Below are positions 33,778-41,905 of a stretch of DNA of 64,000 nucleotides, piece by piece. Below the pieces are notes generated by a model. It ran no database searches. It saw only the letters and a list, made by a program, of their open reading frames with translations, and was not told where the DNA came from. A program made the translations under genes and the position numbers. Origin of the DNA: Halomonas sp. KG2 (GTDB lineage Bacteria; Pseudomonadota; Gammaproteobacteria; Pseudomonadales; Halomonadaceae); assembly GCA_030440445.1 (NCBI GenBank), contig CP098528.1, positions 1,054,001 to 1,118,000 on the forward strand, given 5' to 3'. How positions within the stretch are numbered: the first letter of the stretch is position 1; each line of letters opens with the position of its first letter.

Positions 33778-34800
33778 ATGGGACTGCTTGTTAACGGCGA
33801 ATGGGTTGATCAGTGGTACGACACTAAGAAGCATGGTGGAGAATTTGTCCGTGAGTCTGCTCAGCTGCGCGACTGGGTGGGCGACGATGCCATGATGGGC
33901 GCACCGTCAGGCAAAGAATGGGAAGGGCAGAGCTACCCTGCGCAAGCAGACCGTTACCATCTTTATGTATCACTAGCCTGCCCTTGGGCGCATCGAGTTC
34001 TTATTATGCGCAAGTTAAAAGGGCTGGAATCACTCATTGGCACTTCCCATGTCAGCCCGTTGATGCAGGATAAGGGCTGGACGTATGACCAAAGTGAGGG
34101 CTCCAGCGGGGATCCTGTTAACCACGTCGACTATCACCATCAGCTCTATACGATGAGTGATTCTGCCTATACGGGACGGGTCACGGTACCGCTGCTTTGG
34201 GATAAGCAACGTAGCGCAATAGTCAATAATGAGTCGGCTGATTTGGTGCGCATTTTTAATCACGCGTTTGATGAGTTGACCGGTAACGATTTAGATTTTT
34301 ACCCTGATGACCTGCGTCGCACTATTGATGACATCAACGACGATGTGTACGCGCACATTAATAACGGTGTTTATAAGTCGGGTTTTGCGACGGATCAGCA
34401 GGTGTATGAAAAACATGTGCTGGCTTTGTTCGATGCTTTAGATCGAATGGAAAAACGCTTGAGCGAGCATCGTTATCTGGCGGGGGAGTGGTTAACAGAG
34501 GCGGATATTCGGCTTTTCACCACGCTGATCCGTTTTGATGCTGTCTACTTCGGTCATTTTAAGTGCAATTTAAAACGTATTGAAGATTACCCCAATCTAG
34601 CAAATTACGTTCGCGAGCTGTATCAGTGGCCGGGAATTGCAGAGACCATCAATATGGACCAGATAAAACGCCATTACTACTACAGCCATGACACGATTAA
34701 TCCAACGCGTATTGTGCCAGCCGGACCGCTATTGGATTTAGAGCGCCCTCATGATCGTGAACGCTTGCCAGGGCAGGGCATCCGTCGTCGAGCTTCATAA
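33778..34800 (+). CDS. glutathionyl-hydroquinone reductase (Xi-class glutathione transferase, YqjG/ECM4 family)
   Basis: The 340-residue enzyme has the catalytic CPWAHR motif (Cys about residue 68 in SLACPWAHRVLIMRKLKG) and the helical C-terminal domain with TEADIRLFTTLIRFDAVYFG. It reduces glutathionyl-hydroquinones to hydroquinones with glutathione and protects against quinone stress. Ribosome site CAGGAG precedes the ATG. Followed by a strong bidirectional terminator. Confidence 0.93.
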   Translation: MGLLVNGEWVDQWYDTKKHGGEFVRESAQLRDWVGDDAMMGAPSGKEWEGQSYPAQADRYHLYVSLACPWAHRVLIMRKLKGLESLIGTSHVSPLMQDKGWTYDQSEGSSGDPVNHVDYHHQLYTMSDSAYTGRVTVPLLWDKQRSAIVNNESADLVRIFNHAFDELTGNDLDFYPDDLRRTIDDINDDVYAHINNGVYKSGFATDQQVYEKHVLALFDALDRMEKRLSEHRYLAGEWLTEADIRLFTTLIRFDAVYFGHFKCNLKRIEDYPNLANYVRELYQWPGIAETINMDQIKRHYYYSHDTINPTRIVPAGPLLDLERPHDRERLPGQGIRRRAS

Positions 34801-34852
34801 TTTATAAGCAGAGAGCTTCTCAGAAATTGCATCTCAAACCTCGTTACTAACG

Positions 34853-34883
34853 AATGGGCCACCCAATTGCAGGGTGGCCCATT
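34853..34883. terminator. bidirectional terminator
   Basis: AATGGGCCACCC and GGGTGGCCCATT form a perfect 12-bp stem around AATTGCA between the convergent genes ending at 34800 and 34925. Confidence 0.8.
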
Positions 34884-34924
34884 TGGCTAGTTAACCGCTA
34901 GCTTAAGCGATTTAAGCTGGTAGC

Positions 34925-35407
34925 TTACTGGTTATCATTAACGGCTTCGCGAGTAGACTGCCAGGCGCTTTGAGCACCTTCTTTGGTCGTTTGCCATGCA
35001 TCGCGGGCACTGTTTTTAGTCTGTTCCCACCAATCGCGATCGTAGGTAGGGAAGGATTCAACTTCCTCTTGGGAGGCCTCAAGCATAATGCGGTGTCCGG
35101 TATCACCATCACTCTCGGTATGGGTTTCCAGGGTAAATTGATCAGTATTAATAACAATTTCACGACCACCAAGGCCAAGAACTGCACCACTTTCAATGAC
35201 TAGCGCTGAAATGCGCATTTCTTCATCAAAAAGAATGTCTTCGACTTCACCTATTTCTTCACCAGAACCACCCGCAAAAAACACCTCTGCATCCATGATG
35301 TCATCTGCAGAATACATACCTTGGGGTTCAGTTGAGGCCTGAACACCGAAGGCTAAGCTGCCTAAAAGGGCGGTACTGATAGCAGTGGTAAGCATTGTCT
35401 TGCGCAT
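34925..35407 (-). CDS. PRC-barrel domain protein, exported
   Basis: The 160-residue protein has a clear signal peptide (TMLTTAISTALLGSLAFGVQA), then a PRC-barrel domain (MDAEVFFAGGSGEEIGEVED and ILFDEEMRISALVIESG) followed by a region rich in Trp and Ala (WQTTKEGAQSAWQSTREAV). ATG 35407 follows GGAGAG at 6 nt spacing. PRC-barrel proteins of this kind are common in halophiles and other stress-tolerant bacteria; the role is probably envelope or stress related, but undefined. It lies 49 bp downstream of the csbD gene on the same strand. Confidence 0.82.
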   Translation of the reverse strand: MRKTMLTTAISTALLGSLAFGVQASTEPQGMYSADDIMDAEVFFAGGSGEEIGEVEDILFDEEMRISALVIESGAVLGLGGREIVINTDQFTLETHTESDGDTGHRIMLEASQEEVESFPTYDRDWWEQTKNSARDAWQTTKEGAQSAWQSTREAVNDNQ

Positions 35408-35456
35408 AGCATCTCTCCATGTAGCTATTAATGTGCGGTTAATTGGACGACAAACG

Positions 35457-35654
35457 TTAAAGATCGTTCGCCCATTCATCAGCGCGGCGTTCGGCTTCTT
35501 CCCGCTCTAAACCATATTTCTGCTGTAGCTTGCCAACAAGTTGATCTTTTTTGCCGCCAATCTGGGTAAGCTCATCGTCAGTTAATTCACCCCAGCTTGC
35601 GCGAGCTTTTCCTTTCATTTCTTTCCAGCTGCCTTCAATTTGATCCCAGTTCAT
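35457..35654 (-). CDS. CsbD-family stress protein
   Basis: The 65-residue, charged, hydrophilic protein has the CsbD pattern: MNWDQIEGSWKEMKGKARAS at the start and LTDDELTQIGGKKDQLVGKL. CsbD members are induced by general stress and are thought to be partly disordered. It is the first gene of a two-gene unit with the PRC-barrel protein and has AAGGAG upstream. Confidence 0.9.
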   Translation of the reverse strand: MNWDQIEGSWKEMKGKARASWGELTDDELTQIGGKKDQLVGKLQQKYGLEREEAERRADEWANDL

Positions 35655-35874
35655 AGCATCACTCCTTGAAGTTAGTGAACATCGTCAGGCACTTCTCAGG
35701 TTAGACAAACAGTGAATATGTGCAAGTCGGAGTATTAATAACGGTTAAAGCAAAAAAACTGGTCATAAGCGACTGGCGGTGTTAGGATGCGCCCTCCTCG
35801 CATGTGTTGACCCCTCCATCACGACGATAAGCAATTTCCTAGGTAGCGTTGACTACGAAGTGAAATGCTTGCTG

Positions 35875-36144
35875 GAACATCTTGCCAACTGCAGATGTTC
35901 ATTGCTGTGAAGATGGCGCGCCTCCAGTATTTCACCAAACGGGTGAAATCGGCGCAGAAGGTCGCCACAGCGGTTAGCCCGCTTATGCGGTGTTTGCTAA
36001 CCGAATGCTAGGTGCGACCGGCGTCTCCGACTCCATTGATGATGATATCCGCCTTGCGGATCCTTGTTTATTAATATGCATTGTCACGCGTATTAACGAG
36101 CAGAGTCAGAGACGCTTACGATGTTTTTTGCCGGAAAAACCGGC
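35875..36144 (+). promoter_or_regulatory. structured 5' leader of the DEAD-box helicase gene
   Basis: Five hairpins follow one another: GAACATCT/AGATGTTC (35875-35900); ATTTCACC/GGTGAAAT (35929-35949); a three-level hairpin GGTCGC/GCGACC enclosing GGTTAGC/GCTAACC enclosing CCGC-TTAT-GCGG (35960-36019); ATCCGC/GCGGAT (36047-36061); and GCCGG/CCGGC (36130-36144), which ends 5 nt before AAGGTG of the ribosome site. E. coli deaD has a long regulatory 5' UTR under CsdA feedback control, so a similar role is plausible. No U-rich terminator is seen within it. Confidence 0.6.
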
Positions 36145-36161
36145 CTACCAAGGTGTGATTA

Positions 36162-37874
36162 ATGACCTCGACTTCTGTCGCTTCGCCGAGCTTCGGCGAT
36201 CTTGCTCTGTTGCCTGCCGTTCTCTCTGCTGTTGAAGCACAAGGCTACGAAATTCCCTCGCCGATCCAGGCGCAGACAATTCCTGCGTTGCTGGAAGGCC
36301 GCGATATGCTGGGCCAAGCACAAACCGGCACCGGCAAAACCGCTGCATTTGCATTGCCATTGTTATCGCGTTTAGAACTTACCCGTCGCGAGCCTCAAGT
36401 ACTGGTTATGGCTCCGACCCGTGAACTTGCTCAGCAGGTTGCGGCTTCGTTCAGTAAATATGGCCAAAACCTCAAGGGTCTTGAAGTCGCTATCCTTTGT
36501 GGTGGCCAAGAGTACCGTGAACAGTTAGGCGCGCTAAAGCGCGGTGCCCAGGTTATTGTTGGCACCCCTGGCCGTATTATCGATCACCTTGATCGCGGTA
36601 GTCTGAAACTCGACGGTCTTTCGGCACTCGTGCTGGATGAAGCTGACGAAATGCTGCGCATGGGCTTTATCGACGACGTAAAACGCGTGGTTGCCGATAC
36701 CCCTAAAGATGCTCAGCGTGTGTTCTTCTCGGCAACGCTGCCGACTGAAATTGAGCGCATTGTTAACCGCTATCTGGTTAATCCGGTAAAAGTTGCGATT
36801 GAGTCGCGCACGACGACCGGTGAAAACATTGAACAGCGTATTGTACGCGTCGATGGTGGCGCTAAGCTTGAAGCAGTGGCACGCATCCTTGAAGTTGAGC
36901 CGGTTGATGCCGCTATTGTCTTCGTGCGTACTCGTGCTGCTTGTACCACGCTGGTTGAACAGCTGACAGCTCGTGGCGTTAATGCCGCTGGCCTGTCTGG
37001 CGATCTAGACCAAAGCCTGCGTGAGCGCACTATTACACGCCTCAAGCGTGGCAAGGTTGATGTGCTGATTGCGACCGACGTCGCTGCTCGTGGTCTTGAC
37101 GTTCCGCGTATTACGCACGTTATCAACTACGATCTGCCGCAAGACGCAGAAGCTTATACTCACCGTATCGGTCGTACCGGTCGTGCGGGCCGTAGCGGTA
37201 TCGCGATTACGTTCGCTGGTTTCCGTGAAGGCCGTAAAGTGGGCTGGATGGAGCAGGCTACCGGTCAGAAAATGACTGAAATGCCGCTGCCAGACGAAGC
37301 CGCTATTCGCGCTCACCGTGATGACGTATTCCATCATCGCGTTGTGGCAGCCCTGACCAAAGGTGCTGAAGAGCAGCGTGCACTGGTTGAGCGCCTGGTA
37401 GAAGAAGGTCATGATGCCGTTGAGCTAGCTTGTGCTTTTGCCGCGATGGCACGTGCTGACGAAGCGCCGATTGGACGCTTGCAAGCCCCGCGTAAAGAGC
37501 GTGCTCCGCGTGATAGCGCGCCTGGTGGCAAGCCCGGTGGCCGTCGCGAGCGCTCAAGCGCACCTAGCGAAGGTATGATTCGTTACCGTGTTTCTGTTGG
37601 CCATAAAGATGGCGTTAAGCCTGGTCAACTGGTGGGTGCACTGGCGAACGAAGGTGGCATCGAGGGCGCGCGTATCGGCCGTATCGATATCCGCAACGCT
37701 TTCTCGGTAGTTGAGCTACCCAGTGGCCTGCCTTCCACTATTCTGGCGAAAATGGCACGTGCCCGCGTTGCTGGTCGCCCGTTAGAAATTAGTGAAGACA
37801 GTGCACCTGAGCGTGCTCCACGTCGTCGCCGTGATGACGGTGATGCACCCGTTCGTCGCCGCGAACGCGCTTAA
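36162..37874 (+). CDS. DEAD-box ATP-dependent RNA helicase (DeaD/CsdA-like)
   Basis: The 570-residue helicase has the full motif set: Q motif region, AQTGTGKT (I), PTRELA (Ia), GTPGRI (Ib), DEADEM (II), SATLP (III), ATDVAARGLDVPR (V) and HRIGRTGRAGR (VI). The C-terminus has an RNA-binding DbpA-like domain (about 460-545, GMIRYRVSVGHKDGVKPGQL) and an Arg-rich tail. Such proteins remodel structured RNA, aid ribosome assembly and act in cold adaptation. The upstream leader is strongly structured and the gene ends at a clear terminator. DeaD is the best match; a RhlE-like role cannot be fully excluded. Confidence 0.9.
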   Translation: MTSTSVASPSFGDLALLPAVLSAVEAQGYEIPSPIQAQTIPALLEGRDMLGQAQTGTGKTAAFALPLLSRLELTRREPQVLVMAPTRELAQQVAASFSKYGQNLKGLEVAILCGGQEYREQLGALKRGAQVIVGTPGRIIDHLDRGSLKLDGLSALVLDEADEMLRMGFIDDVKRVVADTPKDAQRVFFSATLPTEIERIVNRYLVNPVKVAIESRTTTGENIEQRIVRVDGGAKLEAVARILEVEPVDAAIVFVRTRAACTTLVEQLTARGVNAAGLSGDLDQSLRERTITRLKRGKVDVLIATDVAARGLDVPRITHVINYDLPQDAEAYTHRIGRTGRAGRSGIAITFAGFREGRKVGWMEQATGQKMTEMPLPDEAAIRAHRDDVFHHRVVAALTKGAEEQRALVERLVEEGHDAVELACAFAAMARADEAPIGRLQAPRKERAPRDSAPGGKPGGRRERSSAPSEGMIRYRVSVGHKDGVKPGQLVGALANEGGIEGARIGRIDIRNAFSVVELPSGLPSTILAKMARARVAGRPLEISEDSAPERAPRRRRDDGDAPVRRRERA

Positions 37875-37929
37875 GTTAATGTATAGCGCCATATAACGGT
37901 GCTTTAAAACGACGTTTAACGATCGTTCT

Positions 37930-37966
37930 ATCCCCTTACGCCCAGCGGCTTAAGGGGATTTTTTTT
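37930..37966 (+). terminator. intrinsic terminator of the helicase gene
   Basis: ATCCCCTTA and TAAGGGGAT pair perfectly, followed by eight T residues. Confidence 0.9.
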
Positions 37967-38032
37967 GCCTGTCATTGCAGCTGGGAAATTGAGCTACGTT
38001 AGTATGGTTATGGTTCAGTAAAAGGAGGCTGC

Positions 38033-38725
38033 ATGGACGCACCGCTACATGACTGGAATTTAGCTCCAAAAGAGGCCGTAGCGCTGCAAACAGTGCTGGC
38101 GAAACGACTTGAAACCACTGATCGTATCGGTTCTGTGCACCATATTGCTGGGGTCGATATTGGGTTTGAAGCGGGTGGTGATATCACTCGGGCGGCGGTC
38201 GTTGTCCTAAAATGGCAGCCTGACACCACGCAACACCTAACGATGGTAGAGCAGGTGGTTCATCGTGAGCCAACGCGGATGCCTTATATTCCCGGGCTGC
38301 TCTCTTTTCGCGAGATCCCAGCCGCTCTGGAAGCGTTCGCTAAGCTTGCGATCACACCCGAACTGGTAATGGTCGACGGGCAGGGGATTGCGCATCCTCG
38401 ACGGCTTGGTGTCGCTGCCCACCTGGGGCTATGGCTGAATTTACCGACGATCGGCATCGCTAAGTCCCGCTTAACGGGGCAGCATGCAGAGGTGGGAAAC
38501 ACGCGGGGGGATTGGGTGCCTCTAACATCAGGTAACGACGTTATTGGTGCCGTGCTACGCTCGCGGGAAAATGTGAAACCGGTGTTCGTATCGCCTGGGC
38601 ATCGATTATCCCTTGAAACATCGCTTGACTGGGTGGTGCGCTGTTTAGGACGCACCAAGTTACCAGAACCCACGCGATTAGCGGATCGGCTTGCATCAAG
38701 ACGCGACCAAAAGCGGCTTACGTAA
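38033..38725 (+). CDS. nfi: endonuclease V
   Basis: The 230-residue deaminated-base repair enzyme has the expected motifs: HHIAGVDIGFE with a catalytic Asp, the PYIPGLLSFREIPA wedge block, LVMVDGQGIAHPRRLGVAAH with another catalytic Asp, and GIAKSRLTG. It nicks DNA (or RNA) one base 3' to inosine. A strong AAAAGGAGG ribosome site precedes the ATG. The stop overlaps the convergent amidotransferase gene by 8 bp. Confidence 0.93.
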   Translation: MDAPLHDWNLAPKEAVALQTVLAKRLETTDRIGSVHHIAGVDIGFEAGGDITRAAVVVLKWQPDTTQHLTMVEQVVHREPTRMPYIPGLLSFREIPAALEAFAKLAITPELVMVDGQGIAHPRRLGVAAHLGLWLNLPTIGIAKSRLTGQHAEVGNTRGDWVPLTSGNDVIGAVLRSRENVKPVFVSPGHRLSLETSLDWVVRCLGRTKLPEPTRLADRLASRRDQKRLT

Positions 38726-39434
38726 AGCGTAGGAAATGGCGCAGTAGGCTAGAGGCCGCTTGAGTGTCGGTGATCGCGTCAATGAGGGCGTCGGGATTTT
38801 CACCTTGGTCGCGCAATGCGGCTTTCTGGCGCTCGATATAAGCATGCATCACTGGTCGGGTGAACTCTGGGTGAAACTGCACGCTCCATTGGCGGGGGCC
38901 ATAACGTAATGCTTGATGAGCATCGTGGTTGTTATGCGCCAACACCGTGGCGTTGGGTGGCAACTGCATGACGGACTGGGCGTGGGTCAGGTGAGCCGAG
39001 AAGTGTGTGGGCAGCTTGCTAAACAGGGGGTCTTGATGGCCTGCTTGGGTCAGTCGTACCTTGCGCGTTCCTGATTCTCTTCCTGCAGGGTGGTAATCGC
39101 TAATGCCACCGAAGGCTGACGCCATCAACTGGTGACCATAGCACACGCCAAGCATAGGGACGTTCTCGGCTAGCGCTTGCTCAAGCCAAGGTTTTAGCGC
39201 CTCGCTCCATGGCTCCTGTTCGCTCACCATACTGTGGGAACCCGTGAGCATAATGCCGGCGAATGAGGTAGGAGTAGGTGGAACACCTTGTTTGCGCGCA
39301 TCCCAAACCCTGAGTGACAGATGTGTCGGCAGTACCGTCGAAAGCTGATTGATAAAGAGTTGCTCGAAATCACCGTATTGGTCGACCACTTCAGGGAAGG
39401 CGTCACCGGTTTTGATAATGACTAAAGAGGTCAT
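38718..39434 (-). CDS. class I glutamine amidotransferase-like protein
   Basis: The 238-residue protein has the class-I triad: nucleophile Cys in GVCYGHQLMA, and His-Glu in WSVQFHPEF. It resembles the free-standing GMP-synthase-like amidotransferases (YfeJ type) that hydrolyse glutamine or a gamma-glutamyl compound for an unknown partner. No acceptor enzyme is adjacent, but the amidoligase and a second class-I amidotransferase lie 1-2 kb to the right. Confidence 0.85.
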   Translation of the reverse strand: MTSLVIIKTGDAFPEVVDQYGDFEQLFINQLSTVLPTHLSLRVWDARKQGVPPTPTSFAGIMLTGSHSMVSEQEPWSEALKPWLEQALAENVPMLGVCYGHQLMASAFGGISDYHPAGRESGTRKVRLTQAGHQDPLFSKLPTHFSAHLTHAQSVMQLPPNATVLAHNNHDAHQALRYGPRQWSVQFHPEFTRPVMHAYIERQKAALRDQGENPDALIDAITDTQAASSLLRHFLRFT

Positions 39435-39502
39435 GGCGTTCTCGTTGTCCTGTCAGAGGCAAGGTTAGCGAAGAAAGGTTAGAGAGGAAAAGTTAGCCCA
39501 AT

Positions 39503-39517
39503 CAGGGCATTGCCCTG
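39503..39517. repeat. short palindrome upstream of tpx
   Basis: CAGGGC-ATT-GCCCTG is a perfect inverted repeat 54 bp before the tpx start. It may be an operator or a leader hairpin. Confidence 0.35.
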
Positions 39518-39554
39518 TAAGGTGGTAGTTCTCACCATACACCTTTTTCGCTTT

Positions 39555-39572
39555 ATATTAGGAGCCTAATAT
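39555..39572 (+). promoter_or_regulatory. palindrome overlapping the tpx ribosome site and start codon
   Basis: ATATTA, loop GGAGCC, TAATAT. The loop carries the GGAG ribosome site, and the 3' arm takes the first two bases of the ATG at 39571. A 6-bp AU hairpin here could lower initiation at low temperature; it may also be a chance DNA palindrome. Confidence 0.35.
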
Positions 39573-40074
39573 GCAACAGATAACCCGTGCTGGCGAGCCC
39601 ATGGATGTGGCGGGAACGCTACCTGCTCCAGGCCAAACTGCTCCGCTGATGACGCTCACCAATGCCGATTTGAATGATGTCACCCTTGATACTTATTCGG
39701 GCAAGCGCAAAGTACTGAATATTATCCCCAGTGTGGATACGCCCACTTGTGCGGTGTCTACTCGGCGGTTCAATGAACTGGCCTCGCAATTGGATAATAC
39801 CGTGGTACTGGTGGTGTCTGCTGACCTGCCATTTGCAGCCAAGCGCTTTTGCGGTGGAGAAGGGTTGGATAACGTTGAAACCTTGTCTACCTTCCGCCAT
39901 CGAGAGTTCCAAGAAGCTTGGGGTGTCGCATTGGCTAATAGTGCAATGGAAGGGTTGTGCGCCCGTGCCGTGGTAGTGCTCGATGCAGACAACCGCGTGT
40001 TGCACAGTGAGCTGGTAAGCGAGCTGAAAAATGAGCCTGATTATGAGGCCGCGCTGGCAGCCCTAAAAGGCTAG
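39571..40074 (+). CDS. tpx: thiol peroxidase (Tpx, peroxiredoxin family)
   Basis: The 167-residue atypical 2-Cys peroxiredoxin has the peroxidatic Cys in VDTPTCAVSTRRF and the resolving Cys in KRFCGGEGLDNV, plus the family N-terminus. It reduces peroxides using thioredoxin in the periplasm or cytoplasm. Length equals the family standard (E. coli Tpx 168). GGAG precedes the ATG. A small hairpin (40087-40105) separates it from the convergent amidotransferase gene. Confidence 0.94.
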   Translation: MQQITRAGEPMDVAGTLPAPGQTAPLMTLTNADLNDVTLDTYSGKRKVLNIIPSVDTPTCAVSTRRFNELASQLDNTVVLVVSADLPFAAKRFCGGEGLDNVETLSTFRHREFQEAWGVALANSAMEGLCARAVVVLDADNRVLHSELVSELKNEPDYEAALAALKG

Positions 40075-40095
40075 CCAGAGGCGGTACGCAGGTTG

Positions 40096-40767
40096 CTAGC
40101 CTGCGCCTTGCTTCGCTGCCGCCACCAGTGCACTAATTAAACGTTGCTGGGGGCGGTTGAAAATAAGCCATTCGGGATGCCACTGCACGCCAATCAGAAA
40201 ATCATGTTTTGTCGACTCAATTCCCTGGACTAGCCCGTCCCGGTCGCGGGCGACAATATTGATACCGTCACCTGCTTGATTGACCGCCTGATGGTGCAGG
40301 CTATTCACGCGACACCACGTGACGCCTAACAGCTGATAAAGCTTGCTTCCTCCGACAATATCCACTGTTTTGCGCGGTAGCACAGTGCGCCGTCGTTTCA
40401 GGCCTTCATGGGTGGTATAAATATCAGGGTCGAGGGTGCCTCCTAAATGGACGTTGATTAGCTGAGCTCCCCGGCAAATTCCCAATACAGGAGTGTTTTG
40501 TGGAATAAATCGGCCGAGTAGATTGAGTTCCAGTTCATCGCGGGCTGGGTCTAGCCGCACATCCAGCTGTACTTCGCCGCCGTAAAGGTGTGCTTGGATG
40601 TCATCGCCGCCTCCAATAATTAGCCCGTCAAGATGGGCAGGCAAGGGGCGTGATGGGGACAAGCGAAGCGGTTTGCCGCCATGTCGCCATACGGCGAACC
40701 AGTCAAACCACCACGCTAGGTGGCTTTTTTGATCAGAGGTTGTAATCCCAATAAGTGGTCGAGACAT
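40096..40767 (-). CDS. class I glutamine amidotransferase / gamma-glutamyl hydrolase (peptidase C26)
   Basis: The 223-residue protein has nucleophile Cys in LGICRGAQLINV and His-Glu in GVQWHPEWLIF. It resembles PuuD-like gamma-glutamyl-GABA hydrolases and related amidotransferases. It lies 29 bp downstream of the amidoligase gene on the same strand, so the two are almost surely co-transcribed. Such amidoligase-amidotransferase pairs were predicted in comparative work to make or remodel amide-linked peptides or metabolites, with the hydrolase supplying ammonia or trimming the product. Confidence 0.83.
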   Translation of the reverse strand: MSRPLIGITTSDQKSHLAWWFDWFAVWRHGGKPLRLSPSRPLPAHLDGLIIGGGDDIQAHLYGGEVQLDVRLDPARDELELNLLGRFIPQNTPVLGICRGAQLINVHLGGTLDPDIYTTHEGLKRRRTVLPRKTVDIVGGSKLYQLLGVTWCRVNSLHHQAVNQAGDGINIVARDRDGLVQGIESTKHDFLIGVQWHPEWLIFNRPQQRLISALVAAAKQGAG

Positions 40768-40796
40768 GCTGGCACGTTCTCACTCAGGCAGTGTGT

Positions 40797-41804
40797 TTAG
40801 GATGACTTCAATAGGCCAAGCAGCTTCGTTTTACAGCGTTTCCACCAAGGTTGGCTGTGTTCAGCAATATACTCATCGCAGCGAGCGCGCAGCACCTCAC
40901 TGTTTGCGGCTAGCTTTTCTACCTCAACCCAGCGATTCCACTCCACAACTGACCCCCAACCGGGCTGAGAAAGCTGCGCATTGGGTAGCCGGTAATGAAA
41001 CGTCGGGCGTGGTTTAGTGAGCTGGCTATGCAGCAGCTCATGGGGATGGTCAGGACGCAGGTGCGCAAACAGCGGCAGTAGATCTAACTCTCGATTACGC
41101 GTTGGGTTGTAGTGCAGATAGTCATCGATAAACGTATCTAAATCAGGCTGATAACCAGAATCCAGGACTTTAAGAGCGTACTCTTTATGAAATGGATTGG
41201 CGTGAGGCAGTACTTCACGGGTAATGTCGACTTTGATTTCATCGCGCAGCCAGCTGGCGAGAAGCAGATACGCTTGCATCATGGCTAGAAGGTAAGCAAC
41301 GTCAAACCGTTCTACTTCAGGGTTTAGATGCAAGCCAAATCCGTAGAGTAAGCTGGCATCCGTGCCTTTCGCGCCTTTGTCGCGTAGGGCACTAAATAGC
41401 TGGTCTAGTTCACCTAACTCATCCCAGGGAATCGGCGGGCAGACAATTTCCGTAGGCACTAGGCCCGTCACCATGTCGCCAATCAGTTCGCGGGTTTTTT
41501 GATGGAACTCTATTCGCCGATGGCGCTGCTGGCGTGCCCATTCACTGTCGCTTTCATGGTGTTCTTCCAGTAACGTCTTATCAGGATGAGCATACTGGGT
41601 ATCCAGCTCAATACCGAATTCGCCCCATCGAGTCGCTTCAACGAGTAGCCGATGGGGACTGACCACGTTAAGCTCACCCCCAAATAGCTCGCGTACCAGC
41701 TCAGCGGTATCATGCGGCGGGAGTCCGGCGAATTCGATTTCCACACCGACACGCCTTGTTTTTCCATCACTATTTGTACGGTTAGGAGGAGCGTGCAGCG
41801 TCAT
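40797..41804 (-). CDS. amidoligase family enzyme
   Basis: The 335-residue protein has the amidoligase pattern related to glutamine synthetase and GCS folds: RRVGVEIEFAGLPPHDTAEL at the N-terminus, FGIELDTQYAHPDKT, and YGFGLHLNPEVERFDVAYLL in the middle. The two halves carry the acidic metal-binding residues expected for ATP-dependent amide ligation. Substrates are unknown for the family. It precedes a class-I amidotransferase by 29 bp, which supports a shared biosynthetic step. Divergent from the MscS-type channel gene. Confidence 0.8.
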   Translation of the reverse strand: MTLHAPPNRTNSDGKTRRVGVEIEFAGLPPHDTAELVRELFGGELNVVSPHRLLVEATRWGEFGIELDTQYAHPDKTLLEEHHESDSEWARQQRHRRIEFHQKTRELIGDMVTGLVPTEIVCPPIPWDELGELDQLFSALRDKGAKGTDASLLYGFGLHLNPEVERFDVAYLLAMMQAYLLLASWLRDEIKVDITREVLPHANPFHKEYALKVLDSGYQPDLDTFIDDYLHYNPTRNRELDLLPLFAHLRPDHPHELLHSQLTKPRPTFHYRLPNAQLSQPGWGSVVEWNRWVEVEKLAANSEVLRARCDEYIAEHSQPWWKRCKTKLLGLLKSS

Positions 41805-41905
41805 CTCGGTATCCTTGAGGTGAACGTTTAAGCCAACAGCCTATCATAGTCACGCATTAAGGCTGAGCGTACAAAGTTAAGTAAACGCTAACTAAGTGGC
41901 GTGTT

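Noticed and set aside
37005..37412. Minus-strand open frames inside the helicase gene
   Set aside because: The conserved helicase motifs on the plus strand explain the region; no independent support.
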